A DNA stretch of 64,000 nucleotides from DASZBX01 sp035943635 (GCA_035943635.1 DASZBX010000143.1:1-64000); one strand, 5' to 3'. Counted from the stretch's first letter, positions 43,737 to 51,642 are shown. The notes: generated by a model not told the origin, from the sequence alone. Translations and numbers: made by a program.

Positions 43737-44177
43737 TCAGGCCTGGAAGGTCTGCCGGCGCGCGGCCGCCTCGGCGAGGCGGGTCCGGTAGTAGGCGCCG
43801 GCCGCCTCGCCGAGCTCGGCCGAACTCATCGACTCGAAGGACTTCGGCGGCGCGGCCGGGGTCGGGGCTGGCACGAGGGCGGGGGCCGCCTCGGCGACGG
43901 GACGGGCGGCAGCGAGAAGCGCCTGGACCTGCTCGAAAGTCAGGTAGACATTGCCGGGCGGGGTCATGGTGCTCTCCTTGCTGGTGGGCGAAGTTTTGGG
44001 CGTGGACTTAGTGCCGTAGATCGCTGCGGTGGCGCCCGTGGATTTGCAGACCTTGCAGGTCCCACACGGGCAGGGGCAGCGGGCCGTGGCCGAGTTCAGA
44101 GGGATCGCGCAGCCGTAACCCTTGGGTCCGCAGTCGCACGGGCACTGTTCGCCAGGCCTGGTTCCGGTCTTGGCCAT
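43737..44177 (-). CDS. Cysteine-rich small protein
   Basis: A 146-residue protein from the ATG at 44177 (MAKTGTRPG), preceded by GAGGAG. The first 45 residues hold a dense metal-binding pattern, GEQCPCDCGPKG and ATARCPCPCGTCKVCKS. The C-terminal half has LTFEQVQALLAAARPV and MSSAELGEAAGAYYRTRLAEAAARRQ, helical and Ala-rich. No family recognised. Confidence 0.55.
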   Translation of the reverse strand: MAKTGTRPGEQCPCDCGPKGYGCAIPLNSATARCPCPCGTCKVCKSTGATAAIYGTKSTPKTSPTSKESTMTPPGNVYLTFEQVQALLAAARPVAEAAPALVPAPTPAAPPKSFESMSSAELGEAAGAYYRTRLAEAAARRQTFQA

Positions 44178-44206
44178 GGGCATCTCCTCGAGGTCGCTGT
44201 GTGCGG

Positions 44207-44557
44207 TTACTGGCCGACGGCGAGTTCGGCGGAGCGGGCGCGCCACATCTGCCCGGCCCAGTCACTGACCGCGGGACCTGCGAAGGTCGGTGCGAACGTG
44301 GCCTTGGCGTGGGCGCTGAACTGCTCCGGTGAGAGCGTGTGGAGCGGAACCGGGGCCGGTGCGGGCGGTGCGGGCGAGGACTCTTGCGCGGACTGGGCGG
44401 CCCGCGCGGCGACGGCCGTGCCGATGGCTGTGCCGAGTCCTCGTGCGATCGCCATGAGCGTTTCCTGGGTCACGTTCACGACCGGGGCCGTGCGGGCGGG
44501 CGCGACCTCGCGCACGGGGGTGCGGCTCGCGGCGGCGGCCGGGTTCCGGGTTGGCAT
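44207..44557 (-). CDS. Hypothetical protein
   Basis: A 116-residue protein starting at the ATG at 44557 after GAGGAG. It has a basic N-terminus, a helix (QETLMAIARGLGTAIGTAVAARAAQSA), a Pro-rich linker, and a C-terminal part (LSPEQFSAHAKATFAPTFAGPAVSDWAGQMW). No family recognised. It is part of the minus-strand run leading to the tape measure. Confidence 0.5.
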   Translation of the reverse strand: MPTRNPAAAASRTPVREVAPARTAPVVNVTQETLMAIARGLGTAIGTAVAARAAQSAQESSPAPPAPAPVPLHTLSPEQFSAHAKATFAPTFAGPAVSDWAGQMWRARSAELAVGQ

Positions 44558-44696
44558 TGCGAACTCCTCGAGGTGGTGGTGAACGATTGGTGGGCGAGCC
44601 GGACGCTGGGGGTATCTACGCGGGCGAAAGGAGGTGAAAGACCCACTTCTCCCCCATGGCGGCCTCCGACGACGCTTTGACGTCCGGCTCGGCCGG

Positions 44697-45290
44697 TCAG
44701 GAGGGCAGGGCAGTGCCCCGCAGGATCGCCAGGAGGGCCGGGGATCGGTCGACGAACGCTGATACGGCGTTCGGAGCGGAGATGTGCCCAGGCATCGCGG
44801 CTGCCTCGCCGCTGTCGACCCTGGCTTGCGCCTGGGCGCCGCGTGCCTGCCGAACAGCACCCTCGATCTCGTAAGCGCGCTGGATCGTGGACTGGACCGC
44901 GCCGACCCCTGCGACCAACTCAGCCCGGGTCGACATCAGCTCGTCGAGGAGCTGGCGCTCGCGCTCGACCGCGGCATTCAGGTTGGCGGTTGCCTGCTGC
45001 CGGCGCAGCTCGGTCTGTTCGGCGACGGCGCGCTGCGCGGCCTGGGCGGCGAGGTCGGCCAGGACGCCGGCCAAGGCCCGTGAGGTCGCCTCGGCCGTTC
45101 CCCAGTCCTGTTCCGCGGCGGGAATCGCCTGCTTCGCTTGCTCGGCGTCGGCGAACCGCTGCTCGCGAACAGCGGCCTCGAGGGCGATGGTCAGGCCGTC
45201 CAGGGTCCGGCGCTTCTCGGCCGCCAGATCGCGGGCCGTCGCGAGCTGCTGGTCAAGACTGACCGGCGCTACTGTCTGTTCCGCTGCCAT
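44697..45290 (-). CDS. Coiled-coil hypothetical protein
   Basis: A 197-residue almost fully helical protein with heptad-like stretches (LATARDLAAEKRRTLDGLTIALEAAVREQRFADAEQ..., RQQATANLNAAVERERQLLDELMSTRAELV). No catalytic motif. It overlaps the upstream HTH gene by 38 bases. The composition resembles structural or scaffolding proteins, but no homologue can be named. Confidence 0.55.
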   Translation of the reverse strand: MAAEQTVAPVSLDQQLATARDLAAEKRRTLDGLTIALEAAVREQRFADAEQAKQAIPAAEQDWGTAEATSRALAGVLADLAAQAAQRAVAEQTELRRQQATANLNAAVERERQLLDELMSTRAELVAGVGAVQSTIQRAYEIEGAVRQARGAQAQARVDSGEAAAMPGHISAPNAVSAFVDRSPALLAILRGTALPS

Positions 45291-45792
45291 GTGTCGTCGC
45301 TCTCCGCGGTCGTCGGTCCCGATACGCGACGCACGACTCGAGGGAGATCTCCCACACGGCCCGCGGGCCTTGATGTGCGGTGATCCGACCCGAAGAGGCC
45401 AACACCCTGACTCTTTGCGGGGTCACCCGCAGCAGGTCAGACGCTTGCCGGACATCGATCGTCGCTTCGTTTAGCGACGTTCCTCCGGGTTGCGCAGGAG
45501 CACCTAGCGCAGGCTGCGCAAGGGGTTGCGCCTGCGCAACGGCAAGGGCGCGGTGCTTGGCGAGCTGCTGCTCGCGGGCCGCGTCCGTGAGGACCGCACG
45601 GATCATTTCCAGGCGCCGTGTTGTCCGGGCCGCTTTCGTCGAGGCCGGCGGTATCCGGCCGGCCAGGATTCCGGCGAGCAGCCCGAGGGCGCCGGCCAGC
45701 TCCCCGCAATCGCCACCCCACACGGCCACTCCGAGGCACTCGCCGAGTATCTGCGGCGCTGGCCGCTGTTCGCGCTCAATCACGGGCCGCAC
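45253..45792 (-). CDS. Protein with C-terminal excisionase/MerR-like winged helix
   Basis: A 179-residue protein. The C-terminal part reads IDVRQASDLLRVTPQRVRVLASSGRITAHQGPRAVWEISLESCVAYRDRR, a typical excisionase-like winged helix. The N-terminal part is helical with a Gly/Leu-rich stretch. The gene overlaps both neighbours (38 and 17 bases). DNA binding is likely; whether it directs recombination or transcription is open. Confidence 0.6.
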   Translation of the reverse strand: MRPVIEREQRPAPQILGECLGVAVWGGDCGELAGALGLLAGILAGRIPPASTKAARTTRRLEMIRAVLTDAAREQQLAKHRALAVAQAQPLAQPALGAPAQPGGTSLNEATIDVRQASDLLRVTPQRVRVLASSGRITAHQGPRAVWEISLESCVAYRDRRPRRATTHGSGTDSSAGQS

Positions 45793-46015
45793 CGCCCTCT
45801 ATCTGCGCTATGGCGAGCGCCAGGTCCGCCAAGAACTGCTCCGGGTCGTAGCCGAGCAGCAGGCCGCGGGCACCGAGGAAGCCCAACGCGTGCAACGCCT
45901 CGGCCACGGGCACGTCGCCGAGCACATCGAGCAGGTCGATGCGGACGTCGTTGCCCACCGCGGACACCACACCGACGGCGGCCAACATGCCCCGGGCGGT
46001 GAGCTTCGCGGTCAC
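45776..46015 (-). CDS. Small hypothetical protein
   Basis: A protein of about 79 residues starting at a GTG that overlaps the upstream stop (GTGA). It reads TAKLTARGMLAAVGVVSAVGNDVRIDLLDVLGDVPVAEALHALGFLGARG, a compact mixed fold. No family recognised; the start depends on the coupling. Confidence 0.5.
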   Translation of the reverse strand: MTAKLTARGMLAAVGVVSAVGNDVRIDLLDVLGDVPVAEALHALGFLGARGLLLGYDPEQFLADLALAIAQIEGGAARD

Positions 46016-46629
46016 TCCTCGCCCCCGGAAACGTCCCACTCGCCATGACCGGGGCCCGGCTCGATTTCGCGCGGCTGCGGGCTCTCCCACACCCTCGGGA
46101 CCGGACGCCCGAGCTCCGCGGACAACTCCGCGATCCGCCGGTCCAAGGAGTCGAGCGTGAAGTCGTGCTTGTCCGGCTCATCCATGCCGTTGAGCTTTGC
46201 CCGGCGTTCGAGGATGCGCAGCAGGACCGCGGCGGCGGCGAGCACCGGGCCCGGGTCGCGTACCGGCTGGCCGTTCTCGTCGACCACGACCTTCCCGGCC
46301 TGGCTGATGACCGGGTGCGCGCGGTCGAGGATCTCCACGGTGCGCGCGGTGAGCATGTCCAGTTGAGCGTTCTGGATGATGCGCAGTTCGTTGACGTCCT
46401 GCGCGGGGACCATGGCCAGCGCCCTGCCGATGGCCTTGTGCGCCGCCGAGGCGTGACTGTATCCGAGCTCTGCAGCGATCTGGTCCAGGGTCATGCCCCG
46501 GGAGCGCAGGCGCACGGCGTGTGCGTCCTTCTCGGCGCCGGACAGGCTGCGCGCCCACCTGCCGTTCCCATCCCGCGCTTGTTCGCCGTCATGGTTGTCC
46601 CCGGTACCGGGGGTGTCGTCGTCGTTCAT
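46012..46629 (-). CDS. HTH protein resembling small terminase or plasmid-borne regulator
   Basis: A 205-residue protein. Residues about 28-60 form a resolvase-like HTH (SGAEKDAHAVRLRSRGMTLDQIAAELGYSHASAAHKAIGRAL). A long helical part follows (DVNELRIIQNAQLDMLTARTVEILD), then an Arg-rich tail (LLRILERRAKLNGMDEPDKHDFT). This order, HTH then helices then EPDK-type tail, resembles small terminase-like proteins annotated in actinobacteriophages. No large terminase gene is present, so the role may be regulatory. Confidence 0.55.
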   Translation of the reverse strand: MNDDDTPGTGDNHDGEQARDGNGRWARSLSGAEKDAHAVRLRSRGMTLDQIAAELGYSHASAAHKAIGRALAMVPAQDVNELRIIQNAQLDMLTARTVEILDRAHPVISQAGKVVVDENGQPVRDPGPVLAAAAVLLRILERRAKLNGMDEPDKHDFTLDSLDRRIAELSAELGRPVPRVWESPQPREIEPGPGHGEWDVSGGEE

Positions 46630-46721
46630 GTAGGTGATCCTCTGTGTTATTTGGACAGTGTTCGATAGGCCCGCCAGCCGGGGTTGGTTAGACAGGTTCC
46701 GGCGCCCGACTGTTCACGTTG

Positions 46722-47003
46722 TCAGGCACCGCGGGCGAGCTGTTTCTGGTAGGCCGCGAGCAGGGCCGCGACTTTGGTGTCGTCCCGTTCGGCAGGTTCG
46801 GTCTGCGCGCGCGTACGGACTCGCATGATGGCGAGAATGTCCTGGACGTCTTCGGCGGTGAACAGGATCCGACCCTTGTCCGGCGGGTTGCTGCGGTGGC
46901 ATGGCCACGCGCTGCTGGAGACGTTGCGGTACACGATGTCGTCGGACAGGCCGAGGAACTCGGCGAGCTGCTTGACGGACTTGTTCGGGGTCTCGTGGCT
47001 CAT
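46722..47003 (-). CDS. Small HTH protein
   Basis: A 93-residue protein with SVKQLAEFLGLSDDIVYRNVSSSAWPCHR, followed by DKGRILFTAEDVQDILAIM, the arrangement of an excisionase-like winged helix (helix-turn-helix plus wing ending in an acidic helix). ATGA overlap joins it to the gene upstream. Confidence 0.6.
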   Translation of the reverse strand: MSHETPNKSVKQLAEFLGLSDDIVYRNVSSSAWPCHRSNPPDKGRILFTAEDVQDILAIMRVRTRAQTEPAERDDTKVAALLAAYQKQLARGA

Positions 47004-47524
47004 GACGCCGCCTCTGTGCCGTCCTGTGTCGACTTGGGTGTCACCGCGAGGGCTCTACGGCTACGGGCGCGCAGAGTCGGGTCGAGGCCGGCGAGGACCT
47101 GCTCGGGCGCGGCCGAAGCGGCGACGGAGTAGTGCCGGTCGATCCACGCCACGTGCTCGGGGGAGAAGTCCGGGGGCCGGTTCGCGCTGACGCGCCGGTG
47201 CGGCAGGCGCTCCTTCGCCCCGGGGCGCACCCGGTCTTTGACCCAGCGCGGCGACCTGCCCAGGTGGGTGGCGAGTTGCGCGACGGACAGGTATCCGCCC
47301 GAAGCGGCGTCTCTGCGGGGGCGTCGTGCGGTCGCTGAGTCGCCGGGTCGGGCCGCCTTGTGTACCAGGGCATCGAGGGTCGGGCCGAAGATCTGGACGA
47401 CCTGCTCGACGAGTTCCGGCGAAGGTGGGGGCGAGACCTCGATCCGGCCGAGCGGGTCGGCCAGTACGGCAGCGACGAGGACGGCAAGCCGCTGGACAGC
47501 GGGGCTGTTGTCATCGCTGTTCAT
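47000..47524 (-). CDS. HTH protein with excisionase-like domain
   Basis: A 174-residue protein from the ATG at 47524. The HTH lies at about 75-125: GGYLSVAQLATHLGRSPRWVKDRVRPGAKERLPHRRVSANRPPDFSPEHVAWI. The N-terminal part is helical. It overlaps genes on both sides by four bases (ATGA), so these small HTH genes are translated together. Confidence 0.6.
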   Translation of the reverse strand: MNSDDNSPAVQRLAVLVAAVLADPLGRIEVSPPPSPELVEQVVQIFGPTLDALVHKAARPGDSATARRPRRDAASGGYLSVAQLATHLGRSPRWVKDRVRPGAKERLPHRRVSANRPPDFSPEHVAWIDRHYSVAASAAPEQVLAGLDPTLRARSRRALAVTPKSTQDGTEAAS

Positions 47525-47820
47525 TGCGACGTCCGGGTGAGGTGAGGGTACTTCGGGTTGACCTTGGGCGCTGGCATATCGGTGGCGCTCTGTCGGTTCT
47601 CGAACTGCGCGATCTGCTCGTCCGTGAAGCGCACGACGCGGCCGGCCTTCGTGCAGGACAGTAGGCCGGTTTTGCGCCAGCGGAAAACGGTGGCCCGGTC
47701 GACTTGGAAGTATTCGCAGACTTCGCCAATCGTGCGAGGCCGGCCGATTGAGGGCACTGCGCTTAAGGAAGAACAGGCTACGGGTTCGACTTCCAATGTT
47801 TCGTTGGTATTTGATGTCAT
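47521..47820 (-). CDS. Excisionase-like HTH protein, first of the small HTH operon
   Basis: A 99-residue protein from the ATG at 47820. The domain TIGEVCEYFQVDRATVFRWRKTGLLSCTKAGRVVRFTDEQIAQF is a textbook Xis/MerR-like fold. A longer start at 47865 is possible. As the best excisionase candidate it could be the recombination directionality factor of the element, though serine-integrase RDFs vary widely and are hard to spot. Confidence 0.65.
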   Translation of the reverse strand: MTSNTNETLEVEPVACSSLSAVPSIGRPRTIGEVCEYFQVDRATVFRWRKTGLLSCTKAGRVVRFTDEQIAQFENRQSATDMPAPKVNPKYPHLTRTSQ

Positions 47821-47898
47821 GTGAAATGGATTGGTGCCTGAATCGGCATCCAATCCGAAGTTCACTCATCCCAGTGCTGGTCAGCTCGTCCACAGAGA

Positions 47899-48246
47899 TC
47901 AGCTCTCGTCTGCGTACTGGGCGGCGACGAGTCGGTCCCGGCAGGTGGCGAGGTGATCGATGCCCCGGCGTAGCTCCTCGGCGTCGAGGGTGACGCCGGT
48001 GTTGCGGGGCGAGTCGAGTGTGATCGACACGGTCGCCTCGCCGCGGTGCATTCGCAGTTGGGTGACGACGTCGAAGAGGCCGGTGGCGAGTCCGGTGTGG
48101 GCGAAGCGGGGCCCGTGGCCGCCGACGCACCAGGTCGGGCAGCTGGCGGTGAACGCGGGCGACGGGTGTTCCTTCGCGTACCGGGCCGGGATGAGGGGTT
48201 CGGCGTGCCGGCTGTAGGCGGCGATCTGGGCGGTCTGCTCGGTCAT
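47899..48246 (-). CDS. CPxWC-motif protein (DUF6907-like)
   Basis: A 115-residue protein from the ATG at 48246 (MTEQTAQ), preceded by AAGGGA. SCPTWCVGGHGPRFAHTG carries the shared Cys/His knot, followed by VSITLDSPRNTGVTLDAEELRRGIDHLATCRDRLVAAQ, a strand and a helix. It is the fourth member of this family in the element and lies just downstream of the iteron array. Confidence 0.62.
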   Translation of the reverse strand: MTEQTAQIAAYSRHAEPLIPARYAKEHPSPAFTASCPTWCVGGHGPRFAHTGLATGLFDVVTQLRMHRGEATVSITLDSPRNTGVTLDAEELRRGIDHLATCRDRLVAAQYADES

Positions 48247-48278
48247 GGGCGGTCCCTTCGGGTTGATCGTTTTGGGGA

Positions 48279-48448
48279 GCTTCACGATTCCCCCCCTTCT
48301 AAAGGGGGGGGGAATCGTGAAGCAAGGCGCGTGAAGCGCGTGAAGCTCCCGTGAAGCTGTGGCCTGGTGTTTTGCTTGACCCGTGAAGCTGTGTGAAGCC
48401 CGTGTGAATGGAAACGGACAATTCCTACCGTGAAGGACATCGTGAAGC
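48279..48448. repeat. GTGAAGC iteron array with a long inverted repeat; candidate replication origin
   Basis: Seven perfect GTGAAGC direct repeats start at 48317, 48331, 48340, 48351, 48383, 48393 and 48442; degenerate copies are at 48404 (GTGAATG) and 48430 (GTGAAGG). An inverted copy (48279-48285) forms a stem of 18 bp with the first repeat through a C7/G9 run. Noncoding, placed next to the RepA-like ATPase and primase genes, this has the makeup of an iteron origin. A regulatory or terminator role is the alternative. Confidence 0.7.
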
Positions 48449-48460
48449 TGTGGCGATCAC

Positions 48461-49510
48461 TCACGATCCCTCCCGGGCGGCGAGGTAGTACACGGCCGGA
48501 CTCGTCCTCGTCGCCCCGTCAACACGCGTCAGCACACCCGCGTCGCGCAGTTGCTCGAGCTTGCGGCGTGCCTTCTCGACCTGAGCTGCTGTGGGCTTCT
48601 TGACCTCGAACAGGGCCGCAGCCGCCTGGTTAGCAAGCAGACCTTCGGCGCGCGCCGCCTTGACGAGATCGACCAGGTCCACGCCATGCATCACTTCCGA
48701 CGTCCCGTCCGCGTGGTTGTGCATGACCTTGAAAGGGCCGACCTCGCTCATCGGCTGTTTCAGGTGCTTGAAGGACACCACCGGATCGCCCGCATCGCCG
48801 TAGAGCGAGATCACCGACCCAACGCCGGACGTGAGCCACACCGAGCCGTAGACGTCGGCGAGGGTGTTGGGCTCGGCGCCGTTCGTCCCCGCCTTCCGGT
48901 TGTGATGCAGCTCGATGACCTGAACGCCGAGGTCTTCGATCACGATCTGCCGAGCCCGGTTGTACATCGCGCCGACGTCGTCGGCGGACAGGCCGACCGC
49001 GGCGTCCTTGATGCTGTCGACGACGAGGGTGTCGGCGCCGACTTCTTTGCACATAGCTGCCATGACCCCTACGTGCTTGGCCAGGTCGACTGGTGGCGGC
49101 CCCTTCCAGAACACGAGGCGCTCGTCCAGGAGTTCGCGCGGGTCTTTATTGAACAAGCGGGCCGCCGCGCGCCGTGCCTGGGCGGGGCGGTCCATGGCGA
49201 GATAGAGGACCTTTCCCTCGGTCGGCACCACGGGATAGCCGAGGACAGCGTCTTGCAGGCCGAGGCGCGCCCGGACGATCTGGAATGCGAGCGTCGTCTT
49301 CCCCGCGCCCTGGGGCGCAGCGATCATTAGGGCCTCGCCCTCAGTCCACAGCAGGTCACTACCCTGACCCCAGATTGCAGGGGGCATCTCGGGCGCGTCC
49401 AAGATGAACGTGCCGCCGGCCATGTAGTGGTTGGAGAGCTTCGGGTCGATGTCGGCCGGGTCGTCGGGGCCGCGCATGTCCTCGGGCCACTCCGGATTCA
49501 TCTGATTCAA
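48461..49510 (-). CDS. RepA-like RecA-fold ATPase
   Basis: A 349-residue AAA/RecA-type ATPase of the RepA/AAA_25 group, replicative helicase-like proteins of plasmids and phages. Walker A is MIAAPQGAGKTTLAFQ (about 64-75), the Walker B strand is DTLVVDSIKDAAVGLS (about 162), and the sensor-like QVIELHHNRKAG is at about 196. The last 70 residues contain a winged-helix-like EVKKPTAAQVEKARRKLEQLRDAGVLTRVD. It overlaps the primase gene by four bases and ends 13 bp from the iteron array, so it should work at that origin. Confidence 0.85.
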   Translation of the reverse strand: MNQMNPEWPEDMRGPDDPADIDPKLSNHYMAGGTFILDAPEMPPAIWGQGSDLLWTEGEALMIAAPQGAGKTTLAFQIVRARLGLQDAVLGYPVVPTEGKVLYLAMDRPAQARRAAARLFNKDPRELLDERLVFWKGPPPVDLAKHVGVMAAMCKEVGADTLVVDSIKDAAVGLSADDVGAMYNRARQIVIEDLGVQVIELHHNRKAGTNGAEPNTLADVYGSVWLTSGVGSVISLYGDAGDPVVSFKHLKQPMSEVGPFKVMHNHADGTSEVMHGVDLVDLVKAARAEGLLANQAAAALFEVKKPTAAQVEKARRKLEQLRDAGVLTRVDGATRTSPAVYYLAAREGS

Positions 49511-50454
49511 AGCATCACTTCCGAGAGTTCAAGGCGCTTGGGCTCCCAGAGTTGGACGAACTCGCTGGCCGTGTGGCCGGCGATTAGGTGATCGCTGGCA
49601 TCCTTGCCGGTCTTGGCGATGACGACCTCAATCGATCGGGCGACCGGCATGAGGGTTTCGACGATCTTCTCAGCGTGTTTACGGCCGGGTACGTCCCGGT
49701 CGGCGACGATGATGACGTCGGCACCGGCTAGGTAGGCGGCGTGTTGGCCCGTCCACTTGCCTGCGCCCTCCGCGTTGCAGGTAGCGATGAGCCCGTCCCG
49801 GACCAGTGCGCGACAGTCCTTCTCGCCTTCGACGATCCAGATGGTGCGCTCGCTGCCGACACCGGCGAGCAGTTGGGGCAGCATGTAGGGCACCTGCAGG
49901 ACGGTCGCAACGACGTTGCCGCGGTTGTCGCACTCGCGCAGCCGCCATTTGCGCCCGCTGCGCGCCTCGGCGTCGGGGCGCCACTGAGCGAAGCATTTGC
50001 GATCGCAGCGGCATACTCCGAACCGGATGCGCCGCTCCCAGTCGCCGTAGAGGTACTCGGCGGTTTTGGGGTGGCCGCACGGCATCCATCCGTCGGTGAG
50101 TGGGCGCCAACCGACGGGCGGCGGCTCGAAGATGACGGGCTCCGGCTTAGGTCGCACCGGTACGCGCGGCCGGGGCGCCCAGGTGTCCATGCTGCTACCC
50201 GTACGCGGCTCGTCGTATAGGTCGGCTTCGGTCAGACCGAGAACACCGAGGACGGTACTGCGATCGCAGAAGGCGTGGCAATGGGGGTTGATGTGGCCGC
50301 GGTCCGGGTTGTACAAAAACACGAGGCTCTCGTTGGCGCGCGCGCCGTGGCAGATGCCCTGGGTCCGGTACACGTCGGCACCACGCTGGCGCAGCATGTA
50401 TCCGGCTGCGGTGACAGCGGCCTCGACACGGCCGATGGAGTCGCGGCCCGTCAT
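49507..50454 (-). CDS. Toprim primase-like protein
   Basis: A 315-residue protein. The first 60 residues resemble a primase zinc-domain region (QGICHGARANESLVFLYNPDRGHINPHCHAFCDRSTVLGVLGL). A Cys-rich middle (GHPKTAEYLYGDWERRIRFGVCRCDRKCFAQW) leads to the Toprim domain, with IWIVEGEKDCRAL (about 209) and DVIIVADRDVPGRKHAEKI (about 253), the acidic DxD metal site. With the ATPase downstream it forms a DnaG/DnaB-like pair for element replication. Start at 50454. Confidence 0.85.
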   Translation of the reverse strand: MTGRDSIGRVEAAVTAAGYMLRQRGADVYRTQGICHGARANESLVFLYNPDRGHINPHCHAFCDRSTVLGVLGLTEADLYDEPRTGSSMDTWAPRPRVPVRPKPEPVIFEPPPVGWRPLTDGWMPCGHPKTAEYLYGDWERRIRFGVCRCDRKCFAQWRPDAEARSGRKWRLRECDNRGNVVATVLQVPYMLPQLLAGVGSERTIWIVEGEKDCRALVRDGLIATCNAEGAGKWTGQHAAYLAGADVIIVADRDVPGRKHAEKIVETLMPVARSIEVVIAKTGKDASDHLIAGHTASEFVQLWEPKRLELSEVML

Positions 50455-50669
50455 GCTGTCACCTGCAACTGGTCAGCTTCGGCTCGGGCCTGCCGGTAGC
50501 CGGCGTCCATGCCCTCGATGAACCCGCCGTCGTATCCGTCCGCGTAGGCGGTGTCCCGCTGCCGCTGCTGGCATTCGAGCATGTCGAGTAGCACCGTACG
50601 GCGCACGAGGCACACCTCGGCCGGGGCGAGAGCCCCGGCGAAGGCGACCATGCGATCAATGAAGGTCAT
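50451..50669 (-). CDS. Small hypothetical protein of the replication operon
   Basis: A 72-residue helical protein (MTFIDRMVAFAGALAPAEVCLVRRTVLLDMLECQQRQRDTAYADGYDGGFIEG) with an acidic C-terminal helix. It overlaps the primase start (ATGA) and is overlapped by the gene upstream. No family recognised. Confidence 0.5.
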   Translation of the reverse strand: MTFIDRMVAFAGALAPAEVCLVRRTVLLDMLECQQRQRDTAYADGYDGGFIEGMDAGYRQARAEADQLQVTA

Positions 50670-50830
50670 CGCGCGGCCCACCAGCGGCAGCGCGAGCACC
50701 AGCAAGGCCAGCCGATTTCGGCGAACAGCGCGTGCTCGACCGCCTCGGAGTAGAGGCCGAGGCGCTGATACAGGCCGAGTACGGCGAACCTCGCCTCGAG
50801 GTCGTCGGTGGCGGTTATGCGGCGGCTCAT
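50666..50830 (-). CDS. Small hypothetical protein
   Basis: A 54-residue protein (MSRRITATDDLEARFAVLGLYQRLGLYSEAVEHALFAEIG) ending in a Trp/Cys-rich tail. ATGA overlap with the next gene and adjacency to the upstream stop support it; otherwise nothing is known. Confidence 0.45.
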   Translation of the reverse strand: MSRRITATDDLEARFAVLGLYQRLGLYSEAVEHALFAEIGWPCWCSRCRWWAAR

Positions 50831-50831
50831 C

Positions 50832-51041
50832 TCAGGCCGTCCGCACGACGCAGTAGAGGTGCCCACAGGCTGACACGCGCAACCCGGGGTTGTTGTGGCG
50901 GTGGACGCCGCCGCACTGGAACGGGCAGTCCTTGACGATCCACAAGTCTTGGATGGTCCTGTTACGGGTCGCGGCCTGGATCAGCTGGGCGCTGGCCTGC
51001 GGGACTACCTTTGCGGAACGGGTGCCGCGGAGGTCGGACAT
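50832..51041 (-). CDS. Small zinc-motif protein
   Basis: A 69-residue protein from the ATG at 51041, preceded by GGAAGGG. The C-terminal half reads KDCPFQCGGVHRHNNPGLRVSACGHLYCVV, a Cys2/His plus Cys2 pattern that should bind zinc. The N-terminal half is helical. It lies one base upstream of the next gene in the operon. Confidence 0.55.
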   Translation of the reverse strand: MSDLRGTRSAKVVPQASAQLIQAATRNRTIQDLWIVKDCPFQCGGVHRHNNPGLRVSACGHLYCVVRTA

Positions 51042-51150
51042 TTGGTACCCTTCCAATAGTTCGGAGTTGTTGGTCTGGTGGGATACTGGATCGCAAAGCA
51101 TTGCGAGGGTCGGCCTGGGCGGGTCGGCCTTTCGCGTTTCTGGGGGAACA

Positions 51151-51351
51151 TCAGGCCGCCAGGACGACGGGGCGCGGGAGCGGCAAGACCGTGGCGGCCG
51201 GGGCCGGCTTCGCGAGCAGCTGACGCAGGGTGTCTTTCTGGCGGCTTGTCAGCGGCGGGGCGTTGGCGACCAGTTCATCGAGTAGACGGTCGGCCTCGGC
51301 GAGACGCTCGGCGCCGCCGTAGATCTTCAGCCGTTGCTCATGGGTCAGCAT
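51151..51351 (-). CDS. Small helical protein coupled to the XRE repressor gene
   Basis: A 66-residue protein (MLTHEQRLKIYGGAERLAEADRLLDELVANAPPLTSRQKDTLRQLLAKP) with two helices and a hydrophobic end. Its ATG overlaps the stop of the XRE gene. No family recognised. Confidence 0.5.
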   Translation of the reverse strand: MLTHEQRLKIYGGAERLAEADRLLDELVANAPPLTSRQKDTLRQLLAKPAPAATVLPLPRPVVLAA

Positions 51352-51596
51352 CAGGCGGCCTCGCGGAGCGTGCGAAGCACCTCGACGTACCGCTTGAGCG
51401 CGCGTGGGTCGCGGGGCGTCATACGGGCGCCGCTCTCCCACTGCGAGATCGCGTGACGGCTTACGCCCACGATGTCGGCGACGGTTTGCTGTGAGAGACG
51501 ACCATGAACTCGAAGCGCGCGCCGTTCCGCCGGAGCGGGCAGATCCTCGAAAACGCGCAGCTCAGCACGGACTTTGTCCGCAATTGAAGCGACCAT
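51351..51596 (-). CDS. XRE-family repressor
   Basis: An 81-residue HTH protein: ERRALRVHGRLSQQTVADIVGVSRHAISQWESGARMTPRDPRALKRYVEVLRTLREAA, a Cro/C1-type domain. The ATG at 51596 (MVASIADK) has no clear ribosome site and follows a TTCAAT-like -10, so a leaderless message is possible. Two perfect inverted repeats lie just upstream between it and the divergent gene, so it is probably the switch repressor of the right arm. Confidence 0.75.
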   Translation of the reverse strand: MVASIADKVRAELRVFEDLPAPAERRALRVHGRLSQQTVADIVGVSRHAISQWESGARMTPRDPRALKRYVEVLRTLREAA

Positions 51597-51610
51597 GTGA
51601 CCATTGAACA

Positions 51611-51639
51611 CCACTAGCTGACTCCATGCAAGCTAGTGG
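51611..51639. promoter_or_regulatory. Inverted repeat, candidate XRE operator 1
   Basis: Perfect 9-bp arms CCACTAGCT and AGCTAGTGG separated by 11 bases, 15 bp from the XRE start. Confidence 0.6.
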
Positions 51640-51642
51640 ATT

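Noticed and set aside
44629..44656. A perfect AAGGAGGTGA stretch on the + strand
   Set aside because: No start codon at a usable distance leads to a credible protein; the nearest ATG opens a shadow of the - strand coiled-coil gene.
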